Of a stretch of 64,000 nucleotides of DNA, positions 37,617 through 46,953 are shown in pieces. Below the pieces are notes generated by a model. The model was not told where the DNA came from. It saw nothing but the letters and a program-made list of their open reading frames with translations, and searched no databases. Position 1 is the first letter of the stretch, and the number at the start of each line of letters is the position of its first letter. Source of the stretch: Paenibacillus sp. JCM 10914 (lineage in GTDB: Bacteria; Bacillota; Bacilli; Paenibacillales; Paenibacillaceae); contig NZ_BAZR01000022.1 in assembly GCF_001315105.1 (NCBI RefSeq), positions 1-64,000 of the forward strand. The letters run 5' to 3'. Made by a program: the position numbers and the translations under genes.

Positions 37617-37661
37617 TCATCCCTTGTGGAGTGTTGCTCACTGTTTGTTAGAAAAGACTAA
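37617..37661 (+). other. Displaced rlmCD 3' end (tail 6), right edge of island
   Basis: Reads SSLVECCSLFVRKD-stop, differing from the others in CTT for the His codon. It is the last tail, so it may be the oldest, perhaps the chromosome's original gene end. A terminator follows at 37691. Confidence 0.5.
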
Positions 37662-37690
37662 TAGTTGGTGTGTATTGGCGGAAATAGTGA

Positions 37691-37719
37691 AGAGGGGTGC
37701 TGAACCTCTCTTTTTTTTA
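37691..37719 (+). terminator. Terminator after tail 6
   Basis: AGAGG/CCTCT stem around a 9-base loop, followed by T8. Confidence 0.75.
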
Positions 37720-37735
37720 TACATATTTCTTGACG

Positions 37736-37890
37736 TCACCTTATACAAAAATAATTGAAATGGAATTCTAATGCATTGTCTTGAGTCGCGTTTTGGCTGT
37801 GATTATCACTGCCGCATCCAGACATCAGGAGCACGAAAGAGAGGACTAAAATCAAGGTTGTTGTTAATTTCTTCTGCGTATTTAATCCCT
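37736..37890 (-). pseudogene. Lipoprotein signal-peptide remnant
   Basis: Minus strand reads KKLTTTLILVLSFVLLMSGCGSDN, a lipoprotein signal with lipobox LMSGC, then stops after ~24 more residues. There is no usable start codon in frame after the GAGGG site. A truncated lipoprotein gene at the island edge. Confidence 0.5.
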
Positions 37891-38014
37891 CAATCTTTCT
37901 TTTTTTTTGAATACTAAGAGGCTAACGAAGGAACATATTTCCTTATACATTCAGAATAGAATTATTATTCAGATTAACTGTTGAATGTTTATGCATCTAG
38001 AAGTATAATTTCAC

Positions 38015-38032
38015 TTAATTAACGTTAATTAA
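38015..38032. promoter_or_regulatory. Perfect 18-bp palindrome, likely TetR operator
   Basis: TTAATTAACGTTAATTAA lies 20 bases before the start of the TetR-type gene, so it probably mediates autoregulation of the operon. Confidence 0.65.
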
Positions 38033-38052
38033 TTTTGGGGTGGGAAGTATCA

Positions 38053-38634
38053 TTGACTAAAAATAAGTTGAAAAATGTGGCGATGAAGCTGTTCAGTGAG
38101 AAGGGTTATGACGGTACAGCCCTTTCTGAAATTGCCAAGGAAGTTGGCGTGAAAACCCCGGCGATCTATGCCTTTTTTGAAAATAAAGAGGATTTGTTCA
38201 TGACGGTCTTTCGGGAAGCGATGGAGTCCTACAATTCATTTGTGCAGCAGTTGTCAGATGAACAGAAGGTGCTGGGTGTGAAGGATAGTCTGCATGGAAT
38301 TCTATTAAGACAATATGAATTCTATCAGCAGAACCCAGAAGCGAGTTTGCTGGTGCTCAGATATGTGATGTTTCCACCCGTATTCCTGAAGGAGACGATT
38401 GAGGGTGCCTTCTGTCATTCAGATGAGAAGCTAACCAAAGTCATAGAACAATTTATCGTAAGAGGGGTGGAAGAGGGATTTATTCGGAATCAATCTGTGG
38501 AGCTTCTTATAGACGCCTTTCTCAACTTAATGGACGGATTAAGCATGCAGTATTTCTATTATACGTCAAAGGGAATTTATGAACGTAAATTGAATCATGC
38601 ATTTGAAATGTATTGGAGAGGTGCGTGCTCTTAG
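38053..38634 (+). CDS. TetR/AcrR family repressor of the permease-hydantoinase operon
   Basis: 193 residues. HTH: GYDGTALSEIAKEVGVKTPAIYAFFENKEDLF (about residues 17-48). The TTG at 38053 is chosen because the GGGGTGGGAAG site fits it and family members start TKxKxxxxAxxLF. First gene of a run with the transporter, DUF917 and hydantoinase genes, all on one strand with short gaps, so it likely controls the set through the palindrome upstream. Confidence 0.88.
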   Translation: MTKNKLKNVAMKLFSEKGYDGTALSEIAKEVGVKTPAIYAFFENKEDLFMTVFREAMESYNSFVQQLSDEQKVLGVKDSLHGILLRQYEFYQQNPEASLLVLRYVMFPPVFLKETIEGAFCHSDEKLTKVIEQFIVRGVEEGFIRNQSVELLIDAFLNLMDGLSMQYFYYTSKGIYERKLNHAFEMYWRGACS

Positions 38635-38673
38635 AGATAGAGGACAAGATTGAACAACAAGGGGATGCGAGAA

Positions 38674-39984
38674 ATGGCAGAAGTAGTTCAAGTTAAGAGC
38701 GATAATACGGGTTCAGGAGATTATGAAAGAGAGCCCGTTCCAGATCAATTGCGAAAGAAATGGCTGTCCATGGCACTCGTCTGGATCGCCATTGGGATCG
38801 ATCTATCGGCAATGTTCTTGGGAGCTCAGCTTGGTAATGGAATGAATCTTTCAGAATCGCTTACTGCGACGATTATCGGGTCGTTGATACTAGGCGTAAT
38901 CGGAGCATTATGCGCGTATGTAGGCGCAAAAACGGGATTATCGACGTCGATGATCACGCGCTTCTTATTTGGAAACAAGGGAGCCCTGATCGTATCGGTA
39001 GTGTTAGGTATTTTTTCACTTGGTTGGTTTGGGGTGCAGGTCGGTTTCTTTGCTTCGAATATGCAGACCGCTTTTCATCAAATATGGGATATTGATTTGT
39101 CTTTGGGTGTATTTTCGTTTATCGGTGGATTACTGATGATGTCGACGGCCATTTGGGGATATCGGTCTATTGAACGTTTGAGTATCTGGTCCGTACCGTT
39201 ACTGATTATTTTCATCGGGGTTGCTGTATTTACAGCTTTCCAGACGAAAGGTACTTCGGCTGTTTGGGAACCGATCAGTGGTTCACCGATTCCGATGGGG
39301 ACAGCGATCTCACTTGTAATTGGTATCTTTATTGTGGGTACGGTTCTTTCACCTGACATCGCACGTTGGGCGCGTACACCGAAGCATGCCATAACGGCAG
39401 CTTTTATTGGCTTCGCTGTTGGTAACAGCTTCATGACGATCATCGCGATTTTCTTATCTCGAGTGATGAACACAGATGACCTAACGAATATTTTCATCGC
39501 GCTGGGGCTTGGGCTTCCTGCGATTATCGTCTTAACGCTGGCACAATGGACGACAAATACGAATAACTTGTATTCTGCTTCGCTAGGGTTCTCTGTTGTG
39601 TTTAAAAAAGTACCGAAAAAGCTGATTACCGTTATTGCGGGTATTATTGCTACGTTGCTTGCCGTATTCGGTATCTATGATAACTTTTTGTCTTTCCTAA
39701 ATATCATTACGGTGTTTGTCTCTCCAATCGGGGGGATCTACACAGCAGAATATTTGCTCGTCGACCGCAAGAAATTCAACTTTGAAGGAATCGATCGCAA
39801 TAAAAATTGGATCGCTCGTTCCTTGGTCGTGTGGGTTGCAGCTACGTTGTTCGCGTTTATGACAACTGCAGCGCCAGACGGATTTGGATGGTTCCAGATT
39901 ACCCGTGTTCCGGCATTAGATGCGTTTATGTTTGCCTTTATCGTGCAATGGATCGTTGGCAGAATCATGACCAAGAAAGGATAA
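38674..39984 (+). CDS. NCS1 family cytosine/purine permease (CodB-like)
   Basis: 436 residues, about twelve membrane segments, with the NCS1 features near WIAIGIDLSAMFLGAQLGNG and ISPDIARW-like TVLSPDIARWARTPKHA. NCS1 carriers import cytosine, hydantoin, allantoin or purines by cation symport. AAGGGG nine bases before the ATG sets the start. Directly followed by DUF917 and hydantoinase genes, so the substrate is likely a hydantoin- or pyrimidine-like ring compound rather than cytosine itself. Confidence 0.88.
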   Translation: MAEVVQVKSDNTGSGDYEREPVPDQLRKKWLSMALVWIAIGIDLSAMFLGAQLGNGMNLSESLTATIIGSLILGVIGALCAYVGAKTGLSTSMITRFLFGNKGALIVSVVLGIFSLGWFGVQVGFFASNMQTAFHQIWDIDLSLGVFSFIGGLLMMSTAIWGYRSIERLSIWSVPLLIIFIGVAVFTAFQTKGTSAVWEPISGSPIPMGTAISLVIGIFIVGTVLSPDIARWARTPKHAITAAFIGFAVGNSFMTIIAIFLSRVMNTDDLTNIFIALGLGLPAIIVLTLAQWTTNTNNLYSASLGFSVVFKKVPKKLITVIAGIIATLLAVFGIYDNFLSFLNIITVFVSPIGGIYTAEYLLVDRKKFNFEGIDRNKNWIARSLVVWVAATLFAFMTTAAPDGFGWFQITRVPALDAFMFAFIVQWIVGRIMTKKG

Positions 39985-39988
39985 CATC

Positions 39989-41101
39989 ATGACAACATAC
40001 AGAATAACAGAGTTAAATGAACAAGTAGTGAAGTACATTGCTGTCGGTGCGGCAGTGCTTGGAACAGGCGGAGGTGGTGACCCGCATATCGGTAAGTTGA
40101 TGGCGCAGGAAGCCATTCGTAAACATGGTCCTGTACGCTTAATAAGTCCGGAGGAGCTGGAGGACGATGCTTTGGTTATTCCTCTCTCCATGATCGGTGC
40201 ACCAACGGTGATGAATGAGAAGATTCCATCGGTTGAGCAAATGACGAAACCTTTGGATTTAATCGAAAAAGAGCTTGGACGCAAGGTGACCGCTATTATG
40301 CCGATTGAGGTTGGTGGTGGTAACTCACTCGTTCCTGTTATTGCGGCGGCGGAACGGGGCATTCCTATTCTAGATGCGGATGCGATGGGACGGGCCTTTC
40401 CGGAATCTCAAATGGTAACGTTCCACTTGGACGCCATTGATTGCAGCCCGATTACGATGGCTGATGAACGTGGAAATGCTGTACTTATGCATGCGATCGA
40501 CGGTGTGTGGGAGGAACGGATGGCGCGCGCAGTTACGATTCAGATGGGTGGATCGGCTTCGATTTGCGATTATCCGGTGTCAGGGGCACAGGTCAAGGAA
40601 AGTGCGATTCCTAACACGCTCACGCTTGCGTATGAAATCGGTAAAACCTTATACGAATCTAAGGAGCTGAAGCAAAATCCAATCGAGGCGATGCTGAAGC
40701 AACTGAATGGATATGCATTGTTCCATGGTAAAGCTGTAGATATTCGCCGCCGTACAGAAGGCGGATTTACGCGTGGTGAAGCTATATTCGAAGGTACGGA
40801 TGCCCAAAAGGGACGCACGATGCGGTTATTCTTCCAGAATGAATTCCTGCTCGCAACTGAAGATGGACAGTCACTTGCTGTGACACCTGACCTGATCTCA
40901 TTGCTCGACCAAGATACAGGTATGCCGATTACGACTGAAAATTTGAAATACGGAGCCCGTGTTACCGCAGTTGGATTTCCTTGTGATCCAAGATGGCGTA
41001 CAGTGAAGGGACTTGAGACGGTAGGCCCGCAATATTTTGGCTATGATGCACCTTATGTTCCGATTGAGAAGTTGGCAGCTGAGAGAGGGGGAGCACAATA
41101 A
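39989..41101 (+). CDS. DUF917 family protein
   Basis: 370 residues. Conserved GAAVLGTGGGGDPHIGKLMAQEA at the N-terminus, VGGGNSLVPVIAAAERGIPILDADAMGRAFPE, and a C-terminal RTVKGLETVGPQYFGYD. DUF917 (S-Me-THD) proteins regularly sit beside hydantoinase/oxoprolinase genes and are thought to be a partner or subunit. The stop overlaps the next start by one base (TAATG), implying coupled translation and a fixed subunit ratio. Confidence 0.9.
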   Translation: MTTYRITELNEQVVKYIAVGAAVLGTGGGGDPHIGKLMAQEAIRKHGPVRLISPEELEDDALVIPLSMIGAPTVMNEKIPSVEQMTKPLDLIEKELGRKVTAIMPIEVGGGNSLVPVIAAAERGIPILDADAMGRAFPESQMVTFHLDAIDCSPITMADERGNAVLMHAIDGVWEERMARAVTIQMGGSASICDYPVSGAQVKESAIPNTLTLAYEIGKTLYESKELKQNPIEAMLKQLNGYALFHGKAVDIRRRTEGGFTRGEAIFEGTDAQKGRTMRLFFQNEFLLATEDGQSLAVTPDLISLLDQDTGMPITTENLKYGARVTAVGFPCDPRWRTVKGLETVGPQYFGYDAPYVPIEKLAAERGGAQ

Positions 41102-42681
41102 TGGTGGATACGAATGTTAACAATATGGAAGAAATTTATCGTATTGGGATTGATGTCGGCGGAACGAATACGGATGCTGCCTTGCTCGATTCCAAGTTAA
41201 ATACGATTCATACTGTAAAAGTACACACAACGCGTGATGTCAATGAGGGTATTAGCGAATCGATTCGTCGGCTGTTGTCGGAGAGTATTGTTGATCCTGC
41301 GCAGATTCGTTATGCTATGCTTGGGACGACGCATTGTACGAATGCCATTGTGGAACGTAAGCACTTGGGAAAAGTTGGCTTGATTCGTATCGGGGCGCCG
41401 GCGACAACCGCGGTTCCACCTCTGGCGGATTGGGACGATACACTGAAGTCCATTGTTGGTTCCCATGCCTATATCGTTCGCGGTGGTTATGAGTTTGACG
41501 GCCGAACGATTGTTGACCTAGACGAAGCGGAAATGATCAACTGCTTTACGAAGATGAAGGGTAACGTCGAAGCCGTTACGATTTGCGGCGTATTCTCTCC
41601 CGTGAACACATCGCAGGAGAAACGCGCTGAAGAACTTGCAAAGCAAGTGCTTGGTGAGGATATGCCTGTAACGCTGTCGCATGAGATTGGAAGTATTGGA
41701 CTGCTGGAGCGTGAGAATGCTTCGATGTTGAATGGTGCGTTACTTAACGTCATCGCAGGTGTAGTAAAAGGTTTCGAAGAAGCGCTTCAAGGCTTTGGAA
41801 TAAGTGCAAGTGTCTATATCTGCCAGAACGATGGTACGCTGATGTACAGTGAATATGCTCTTCGTTATCCTATTCTGACGATTGCTTGCGGACCAACGAA
41901 CTCCATTCGTGGTGCAGCGCACTTATCGGGTCTTGATGATGCGCTCGTTGTAGATATTGGCGGTACGACGACAGATATCGGTGTTCTCTCGCAAGGCTTC
42001 CCTCGTCAATCATCTGCTGCCGTGGAGATTGGTGGGATTCGGACCAACTTTCGAATGCCAGATATTTTATCAATCGGCATCGGTGGGGGGACGATCGTTC
42101 GCTCGGATGCAGCGCAGAATCAGGTAACTGTCGGTCCCGATAGTGTTGGGTATGAGTTATTGAAGCGTGGTGTGATCTTTGGTGGGGATACACTCACCGC
42201 TACGGATGTGGCTGTTAAGCTTGGACGATATGAGTGGAAAGATGCGAAGATGGAAGAGCTTGATGAATCGATCTGCCGTAGAGCAGATGAGATCATTACG
42301 CGGGATATTGAAGATGCAATTGATCGTATGAAGACAAGCGCGGATGCGGTTGACGTCATTTTGGTTGGGGGCGGAAGTATCCTTGTCGCTGATCAGCTTG
42401 AAGGTGTAGCACGGATCGTCAGACCGGATCACTACGATGCTGCGAATGCGATTGGTGCAGCGTTAGGTGAGGTTAGCGGAGAGACAGAGCGGATCTATTC
42501 GTTAGATGAAATGACATACGATCAAGCGAAAGAAGATGCTCGTAACCATGCGATAGAACAAGCGGTTCTTGCCGGTGCAGATCGTGAAACTGTACAGATC
42601 GTGTTGTCTGAGGATATTCCGATTGCATACTTGCCGGGTAATGCTTTGCTTGTGAAGGTGAAAGCGGCTGGACGATTATAA
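41101..42681 (+). CDS. Hydantoinase/oxoprolinase family protein
   Basis: 526 residues. An actin-like ATPase fold with phosphate loop IGIDVGGTNTDAALLD, HCTNAIVERK, the second phosphate motif VVDIGGTTTDIGVL, and IGIGGGTIVRSD. Family members hydrolyse hydantoins or oxoproline in an ATP-dependent reaction. The length fits the shorter HyuA-type group associated with DUF917. Last gene of the operon; a terminator follows. Confidence 0.9.
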   Translation: MVDTNVNNMEEIYRIGIDVGGTNTDAALLDSKLNTIHTVKVHTTRDVNEGISESIRRLLSESIVDPAQIRYAMLGTTHCTNAIVERKHLGKVGLIRIGAPATTAVPPLADWDDTLKSIVGSHAYIVRGGYEFDGRTIVDLDEAEMINCFTKMKGNVEAVTICGVFSPVNTSQEKRAEELAKQVLGEDMPVTLSHEIGSIGLLERENASMLNGALLNVIAGVVKGFEEALQGFGISASVYICQNDGTLMYSEYALRYPILTIACGPTNSIRGAAHLSGLDDALVVDIGGTTTDIGVLSQGFPRQSSAAVEIGGIRTNFRMPDILSIGIGGGTIVRSDAAQNQVTVGPDSVGYELLKRGVIFGGDTLTATDVAVKLGRYEWKDAKMEELDESICRRADEIITRDIEDAIDRMKTSADAVDVILVGGGSILVADQLEGVARIVRPDHYDAANAIGAALGEVSGETERIYSLDEMTYDQAKEDARNHAIEQAVLAGADRETVQIVLSEDIPIAYLPGNALLVKVKAAGRL

Positions 42682-42715
42682 GGTGAATATGGATCTGCTG
42701 GAATCTTATTAAATT

Positions 42716-42750
42716 GAACGAAACTCGCTTATTGCGGGTTTCGTTTTTTT
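42716..42750 (+). terminator. Terminator of the hydantoinase operon
   Basis: AACGAAACTCGC/GCGGGTTTCGTT stem with T7. Confidence 0.9.
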
Positions 42751-42947
42751 GATTGCCCAAAAACAACAACTTTAGTTGCTTGAAAGGAAAAAGATAGGAG
42801 TGGTATGTTTGCATTATTATTCAATTCTGGATGAGTAGCAATGCGAGAAATTGAAATATATAAAATTATTTATTTAAAATTATGACTGTGGTAGTGTAAA
42901 TGATGAACTGCTTGATAAAAATTACCTAGTATTGGAAGGAAGAGTGC

Positions 42948-45602
42948 GTGGTGAGGAAGAGAATTGTCTCGATTACAAGTTTGCTAGCTGTAATAGTATG
43001 TATGGCATTCATTATAATTTTTAATAATCAAAGTTTGGCTTCTGCGAATATAGTTCCAACACCAATCTTTGCATCTGAGGACACTACAATAATTTACGAG
43101 GGTCTCAATGCTGGATTGGTATATGAGAAGGGAAACCTCGGGTATCTTGATGTAGGCTATCAAGGGTCATCTGGTAAGCCCTTAGAGGTTCAAGTATTAC
43201 TAAAGTTTAATTTGCCACCAATCCCTGCAGGGTACGAAGTTGAAACTGCAAACCTTTATCTCCCTGTAACAGGTGGCACTTTTCAACCAACAACTGAGTT
43301 CTCGCTAAAAGTTTCTACTAGTACAGATCATAGCTGGAAACAGGATAGTGGAATAACGTCGCCACCAGCTCCAACTTCAGGGTCTACACAAACAAGATTA
43401 TTAGCTAATCATGTCCCCATACTTAAACCTACACTAGCTCCCTTTAATTTTACTAGCTACATAACAGAGGAATTCGCTAAAGCTGATCCTAGAGCAACCT
43501 TTATTCTTTCAGGGATGACAGCTCAAGAAGCAGCTCAGAATGGAATACTGAATGCTGATCATTATATACAAATGACCGAAACGAATGTGCAACCCGGCTA
43601 TCTGGGTCCGTATTTGATTATTACATACTCTGAAATTGTCGACATTCAGATAACAGGAGTTCAAGATGGCGGTCTATATAACACGAATGTAACGCCACAA
43701 TTTAATGGAACAGCCACTTTAAATGGAAATCCATTTACAAGTGGAACACAGGTTACTGGTGAAGGTTCATACACGCTAACGGTTACAGCCGGTAACCAAT
43801 CAAAAACGATTCAATTTCGAATAGATAAGACTCCTCCGACTGGCACTGTCGTCATTAACTCTGGAGCTGTCTATGCAACAAGTCAAGAGGTAACACTAGA
43901 TATTACGCTAGGATCAGGAGTGACGGATGTCGTTAGCGTGCAGTTCTCCAATGACAATGTGACATGGTCAGATGAAGAAGTATACAGCGCAAGTATGAGC
44001 TATACATTGCCAGCAGGTGATGGCAGCAAGACGGTCTATGTGAGATTTATCGACCATGCGGACAATATTGGATCAGCTCAAGATAGTATTATTCTGGATA
44101 TGACAGCTCCGATTGTCACAGGTGTTGCAGATGGAGAGAGCTATAATTCCTCACGAACCATTACCTTTAATGAAGGTACCGCAACATTGAACGGCAAATC
44201 CTTTATAAATGGCTCGCCTGTGGACGATGAAGGCTCCTATATACTTGTTGTTACGGATGCCGCAGGTAACTCGACTACAATTACATTCAGCATCTTTAAA
44301 TATAGAGTAAGCTACGACGGAAATGGAGCTACTGGAGGACTTGTACCCATAGATAGTCAAACCTATGAGACTGGGAATCATGTAACCGTAGCTGATAATA
44401 CTGGAAGTTTAGTGAAAACAGGATATACATTTAATGGTTGGAATACCGAAGCAGATGGAAGTGGGACAAGCTTTGCAGCGAATGAGACATTCAATATAAT
44501 CGCAGCTAATGTCACACTATATGCAATGTGGGATGTTAATCATTATACAGTGACTTTTGAGTCAAATAGAGGAAGTGTCGTAGCACCTCAGAATAAATCA
44601 TATAACGAAATGGCAACCGAGCCGAGTGCACCAACGAAACCAGGTTATACATTTGGTGGTTGGTATAAAGAGATAACATTAACAAACCAATGGATCTTCA
44701 CAAAGGATATAGTCACAGGGAATACGACGTTGTACGCGAAGTGGATTGGTAATAGTTCTTCAGGAAGTAGTGGTAGTGGAGGAGGAGGTTATATTCCAAC
44801 ACCACCACAGAATTCAACGGTATATTTTGAAACCAATGGCGGGAACGTTATAGTCAGTCTATCTGTAGCAAATGATTCAAGGCTAGCAGAGCTACCGACC
44901 CCTACCAAAGAAGGATTTACATTTGGAGGCTGGTATCAAGATGTTGCGTTGACCCAAAAGTGGGATCTTCTAACGGACCGTGTGACAAAAAATATAAAAT
45001 TGTATGCAAAATGGATTGCAAACACCTCCCCAGATCCGAAGCCGGGGCAAGAACCAGATGGACCGAAACCAGAGCTTCCGGCTGTGAGTTTCGATGACAT
45101 TTCGGGACATTGGGCAAAAGGAATGATTGAGGAATTAGCTAGTCGAGGGATTATTACGGGGTATCCAGACGGATCTTTTCATCCAAATGAATCCATCCAG
45201 CGCCAACATATGGCCTTGATATTCGTGCGTGCTTTCGAGTTAGAGCCTACACGTGAAGCGGTAACTTTTTCTGATGTATCGTCAAGCCATCCGTACTATG
45301 AAGCCATTTCGTCACTGCAACAAGCAGGAATTGTAGACGGAACGAATGGTAGATTTAATTCAAATGAACCCGTGACACGTGCACAGATGGCAAAAACTGT
45401 AGCACTTGCCCTTAAGATAAAGCCAGGTGGAACAAGTACCTTCCAAGACGTACCAATGGCGCATTGGAGTTATCATTATATCGCTGCACTGGCAGATCTA
45501 GAGATTGTACTAGGTGATAAAGGTAAATTTAAGCCAAATGAGCCTGTGACACGTGCAGAGTTTGTCGCCATGATGTACCGGGCATTGAACCTGACAAAGT
45601 AA
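42948..45602 (+). CDS. SLH-anchored surface protein with InlB-type B repeats
   Basis: 884 residues. Signal peptide (about 1-30), a DNRLRE/CBM96-like beta domain (about 40-210), Ig-like repeats (about 215-450), three Listeria-Bacteroides B repeats with the TFxGWYxxxxLTxxW...TLYAKW pattern (about 450-695), a GSSGSGGGG linker, and three SLH domains (about 712-884: FDDISGHWAKGMIEELASRGII, FSDVSSSHPYYEAISSLQQAGIV, FQDVPMAHWSYHYIAALADLEIV). It is exported and held on the secondary wall polymer. Likely an adhesin or carbohydrate-binding surface protein. GTG start with GGAAGGA 7 bases upstream. Confidence 0.9.
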   Translation: MVRKRIVSITSLLAVIVCMAFIIIFNNQSLASANIVPTPIFASEDTTIIYEGLNAGLVYEKGNLGYLDVGYQGSSGKPLEVQVLLKFNLPPIPAGYEVETANLYLPVTGGTFQPTTEFSLKVSTSTDHSWKQDSGITSPPAPTSGSTQTRLLANHVPILKPTLAPFNFTSYITEEFAKADPRATFILSGMTAQEAAQNGILNADHYIQMTETNVQPGYLGPYLIITYSEIVDIQITGVQDGGLYNTNVTPQFNGTATLNGNPFTSGTQVTGEGSYTLTVTAGNQSKTIQFRIDKTPPTGTVVINSGAVYATSQEVTLDITLGSGVTDVVSVQFSNDNVTWSDEEVYSASMSYTLPAGDGSKTVYVRFIDHADNIGSAQDSIILDMTAPIVTGVADGESYNSSRTITFNEGTATLNGKSFINGSPVDDEGSYILVVTDAAGNSTTITFSIFKYRVSYDGNGATGGLVPIDSQTYETGNHVTVADNTGSLVKTGYTFNGWNTEADGSGTSFAANETFNIIAANVTLYAMWDVNHYTVTFESNRGSVVAPQNKSYNEMATEPSAPTKPGYTFGGWYKEITLTNQWIFTKDIVTGNTTLYAKWIGNSSSGSSGSGGGGYIPTPPQNSTVYFETNGGNVIVSLSVANDSRLAELPTPTKEGFTFGGWYQDVALTQKWDLLTDRVTKNIKLYAKWIANTSPDPKPGQEPDGPKPELPAVSFDDISGHWAKGMIEELASRGIITGYPDGSFHPNESIQRQHMALIFVRAFELEPTREAVTFSDVSSSHPYYEAISSLQQAGIVDGTNGRFNSNEPVTRAQMAKTVALALKIKPGGTSTFQDVPMAHWSYHYIAALADLEIVLGDKGKFKPNEPVTRAEFVAMMYRALNLTK

Positions 45603-45616
45603 AAGAGAAGTAGTAT

Positions 45617-45645
45617 AAAGGCCCTTCTAGCGAAGGGCCTTTATA
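45617..45645 (+). terminator. Terminator after SLH protein gene
   Basis: AAAGGCCCTTC/GAAGGGCCTTT with a four-base loop. Confidence 0.9.
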
Positions 45646-45696
45646 TCGTTTATACTGAGTAGGCCAAATAACTTCCTAGGAGTTGTCTAACGGATC

Positions 45697-46862
45697 ATGA
45701 TCAAGAAAGAAGTCGCACACATACGCAAGCAATTTAAGCTGGATAACGATTTGCTGAACATTGACGATATACTCAACGTGTACATTATGAAGGAAACGAA
45801 TGAAATCTATCACTGGGAGCGGCTGCCGTTTGGCTTAGTGGACAGAGAGAAGCAGGAGCTGTATATGGGCAATTTCAAAAAACTGCTGACCGGTGAACTG
45901 GATCATAAGCTGTTCGAATTGAAGTTTCAGGAGAATGCAGAGGACCCGGCGCAGGTGATGCTTCACCAAGGCTTGTCGACAGGCGATCCGGAAGAATGGC
46001 AGGACCTGATGCTGCTGTTGGTGGACAAAATGATGGCAGATACCAAGTATGAACGGGATACGGTCATCACGTTTGTACGCGGACAGTACTATCGGCCGAC
46101 GAAGGCCCGGAATGAGGAAGCTGAAGAGAGCGGGAAGGACGAAGTGTTCGGTCATCCGTTCATTCTGTGCAGCGTGAATTCCACGGAGAAGCAGCGGAAA
46201 ACGCTCCTGTTCGATTATGTGGAGAGAGAATTTAAGTACAATGTCATCGTGGATCCAATCATCAAATTGAGTTCGCCGGAGGAAGGGTTCTTTTATCCGA
46301 GCGTGACGGACAATTATTCCGATGTGAATCGCATTCTGTATTGTACGGGAAAATCCAATTTTCCGAATCCACATTTCATCGAACATGTTTTGAATGCCGA
46401 CAGGTCTACGACCGCGATGGAGGAGAGGGGCATCTTCGAAGAAATCGTGAAGGAAGTGGCGGGCGAACAGCTTGACGGAGCTACCCTCGCGCATGTGTAT
46501 GAGGAAATCCACCATGTCATTGAAAACCACCAGGAGGAGGAACCTCCGAAGCTGGATTATAAAGATGTGGAACGGGTGCTGACCGTAAGCGGTGTTGAGA
46601 ACGTGACGCCGGAAAAGGTGGAACAAGCGTTTCAAACCGTTGTCGACGATACGAATTATGAACTGAAGGCGAGCAGCGTGATGCGAAATTCTCGTCCAAA
46701 TCGATTAAGATTGATACCAAGGTAGCCACGATTTCGGTCAGCCCGCAGGATTTAAGGTATGTGAAGCAGGTGAATTATCAAGGGAGACGATGTATCTTGA
46801 TCGAGGTTGATGAGGATGCCGTCATCGAAGGGTTTACGCTTAGTACAGAGACGCTATTATAA
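45697..46862 (+). pseudogene. DUF4317 family protein, frameshifted near its end
   Basis: The start MIKKEVAHIRKQFKLDNDLLNIDDILNVYI and the region LCSVNSTEKQRKTLLFDYVEREF match DUF4317, a family of unknown function in Firmicutes. The frame breaks at 46683-46684: one missing G turns SSVMAKFSSKSIKID into SSVMRNSRPNR and a stop at 46725. The other frame continues as KIDTKVATISVSPQDLRYVKQVNYQGRRCILIEVDEDAVIEGFTL to 46862, for about 388 residues if corrected. The conserved downstream frame argues for a recent or technical indel. Confidence 0.85.
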
Positions 46863-46897
46863 ACTCGTTCATCGTATAAGATTCAGCATTGTATGAG

Positions 46898-46932
46898 AAA
46901 ACGGAGACCTCCTTTTAAGAGGTCTCCGTTTA
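46898..46932. terminator. Bidirectional terminator
   Basis: AAACGGAGACCTC/GAGGTCTCCGTTT, 7-base loop; lies between convergent genes. Confidence 0.9.
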
Positions 46933-46953
46933 TTGATGGCTCCAAAGAGCATT

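Noticed and set aside
45835-46635. 266-codon minus-strand frame
   Set aside because: Antisense to the DUF4317 gene; His/Arg/Leu-rich shadow translation.
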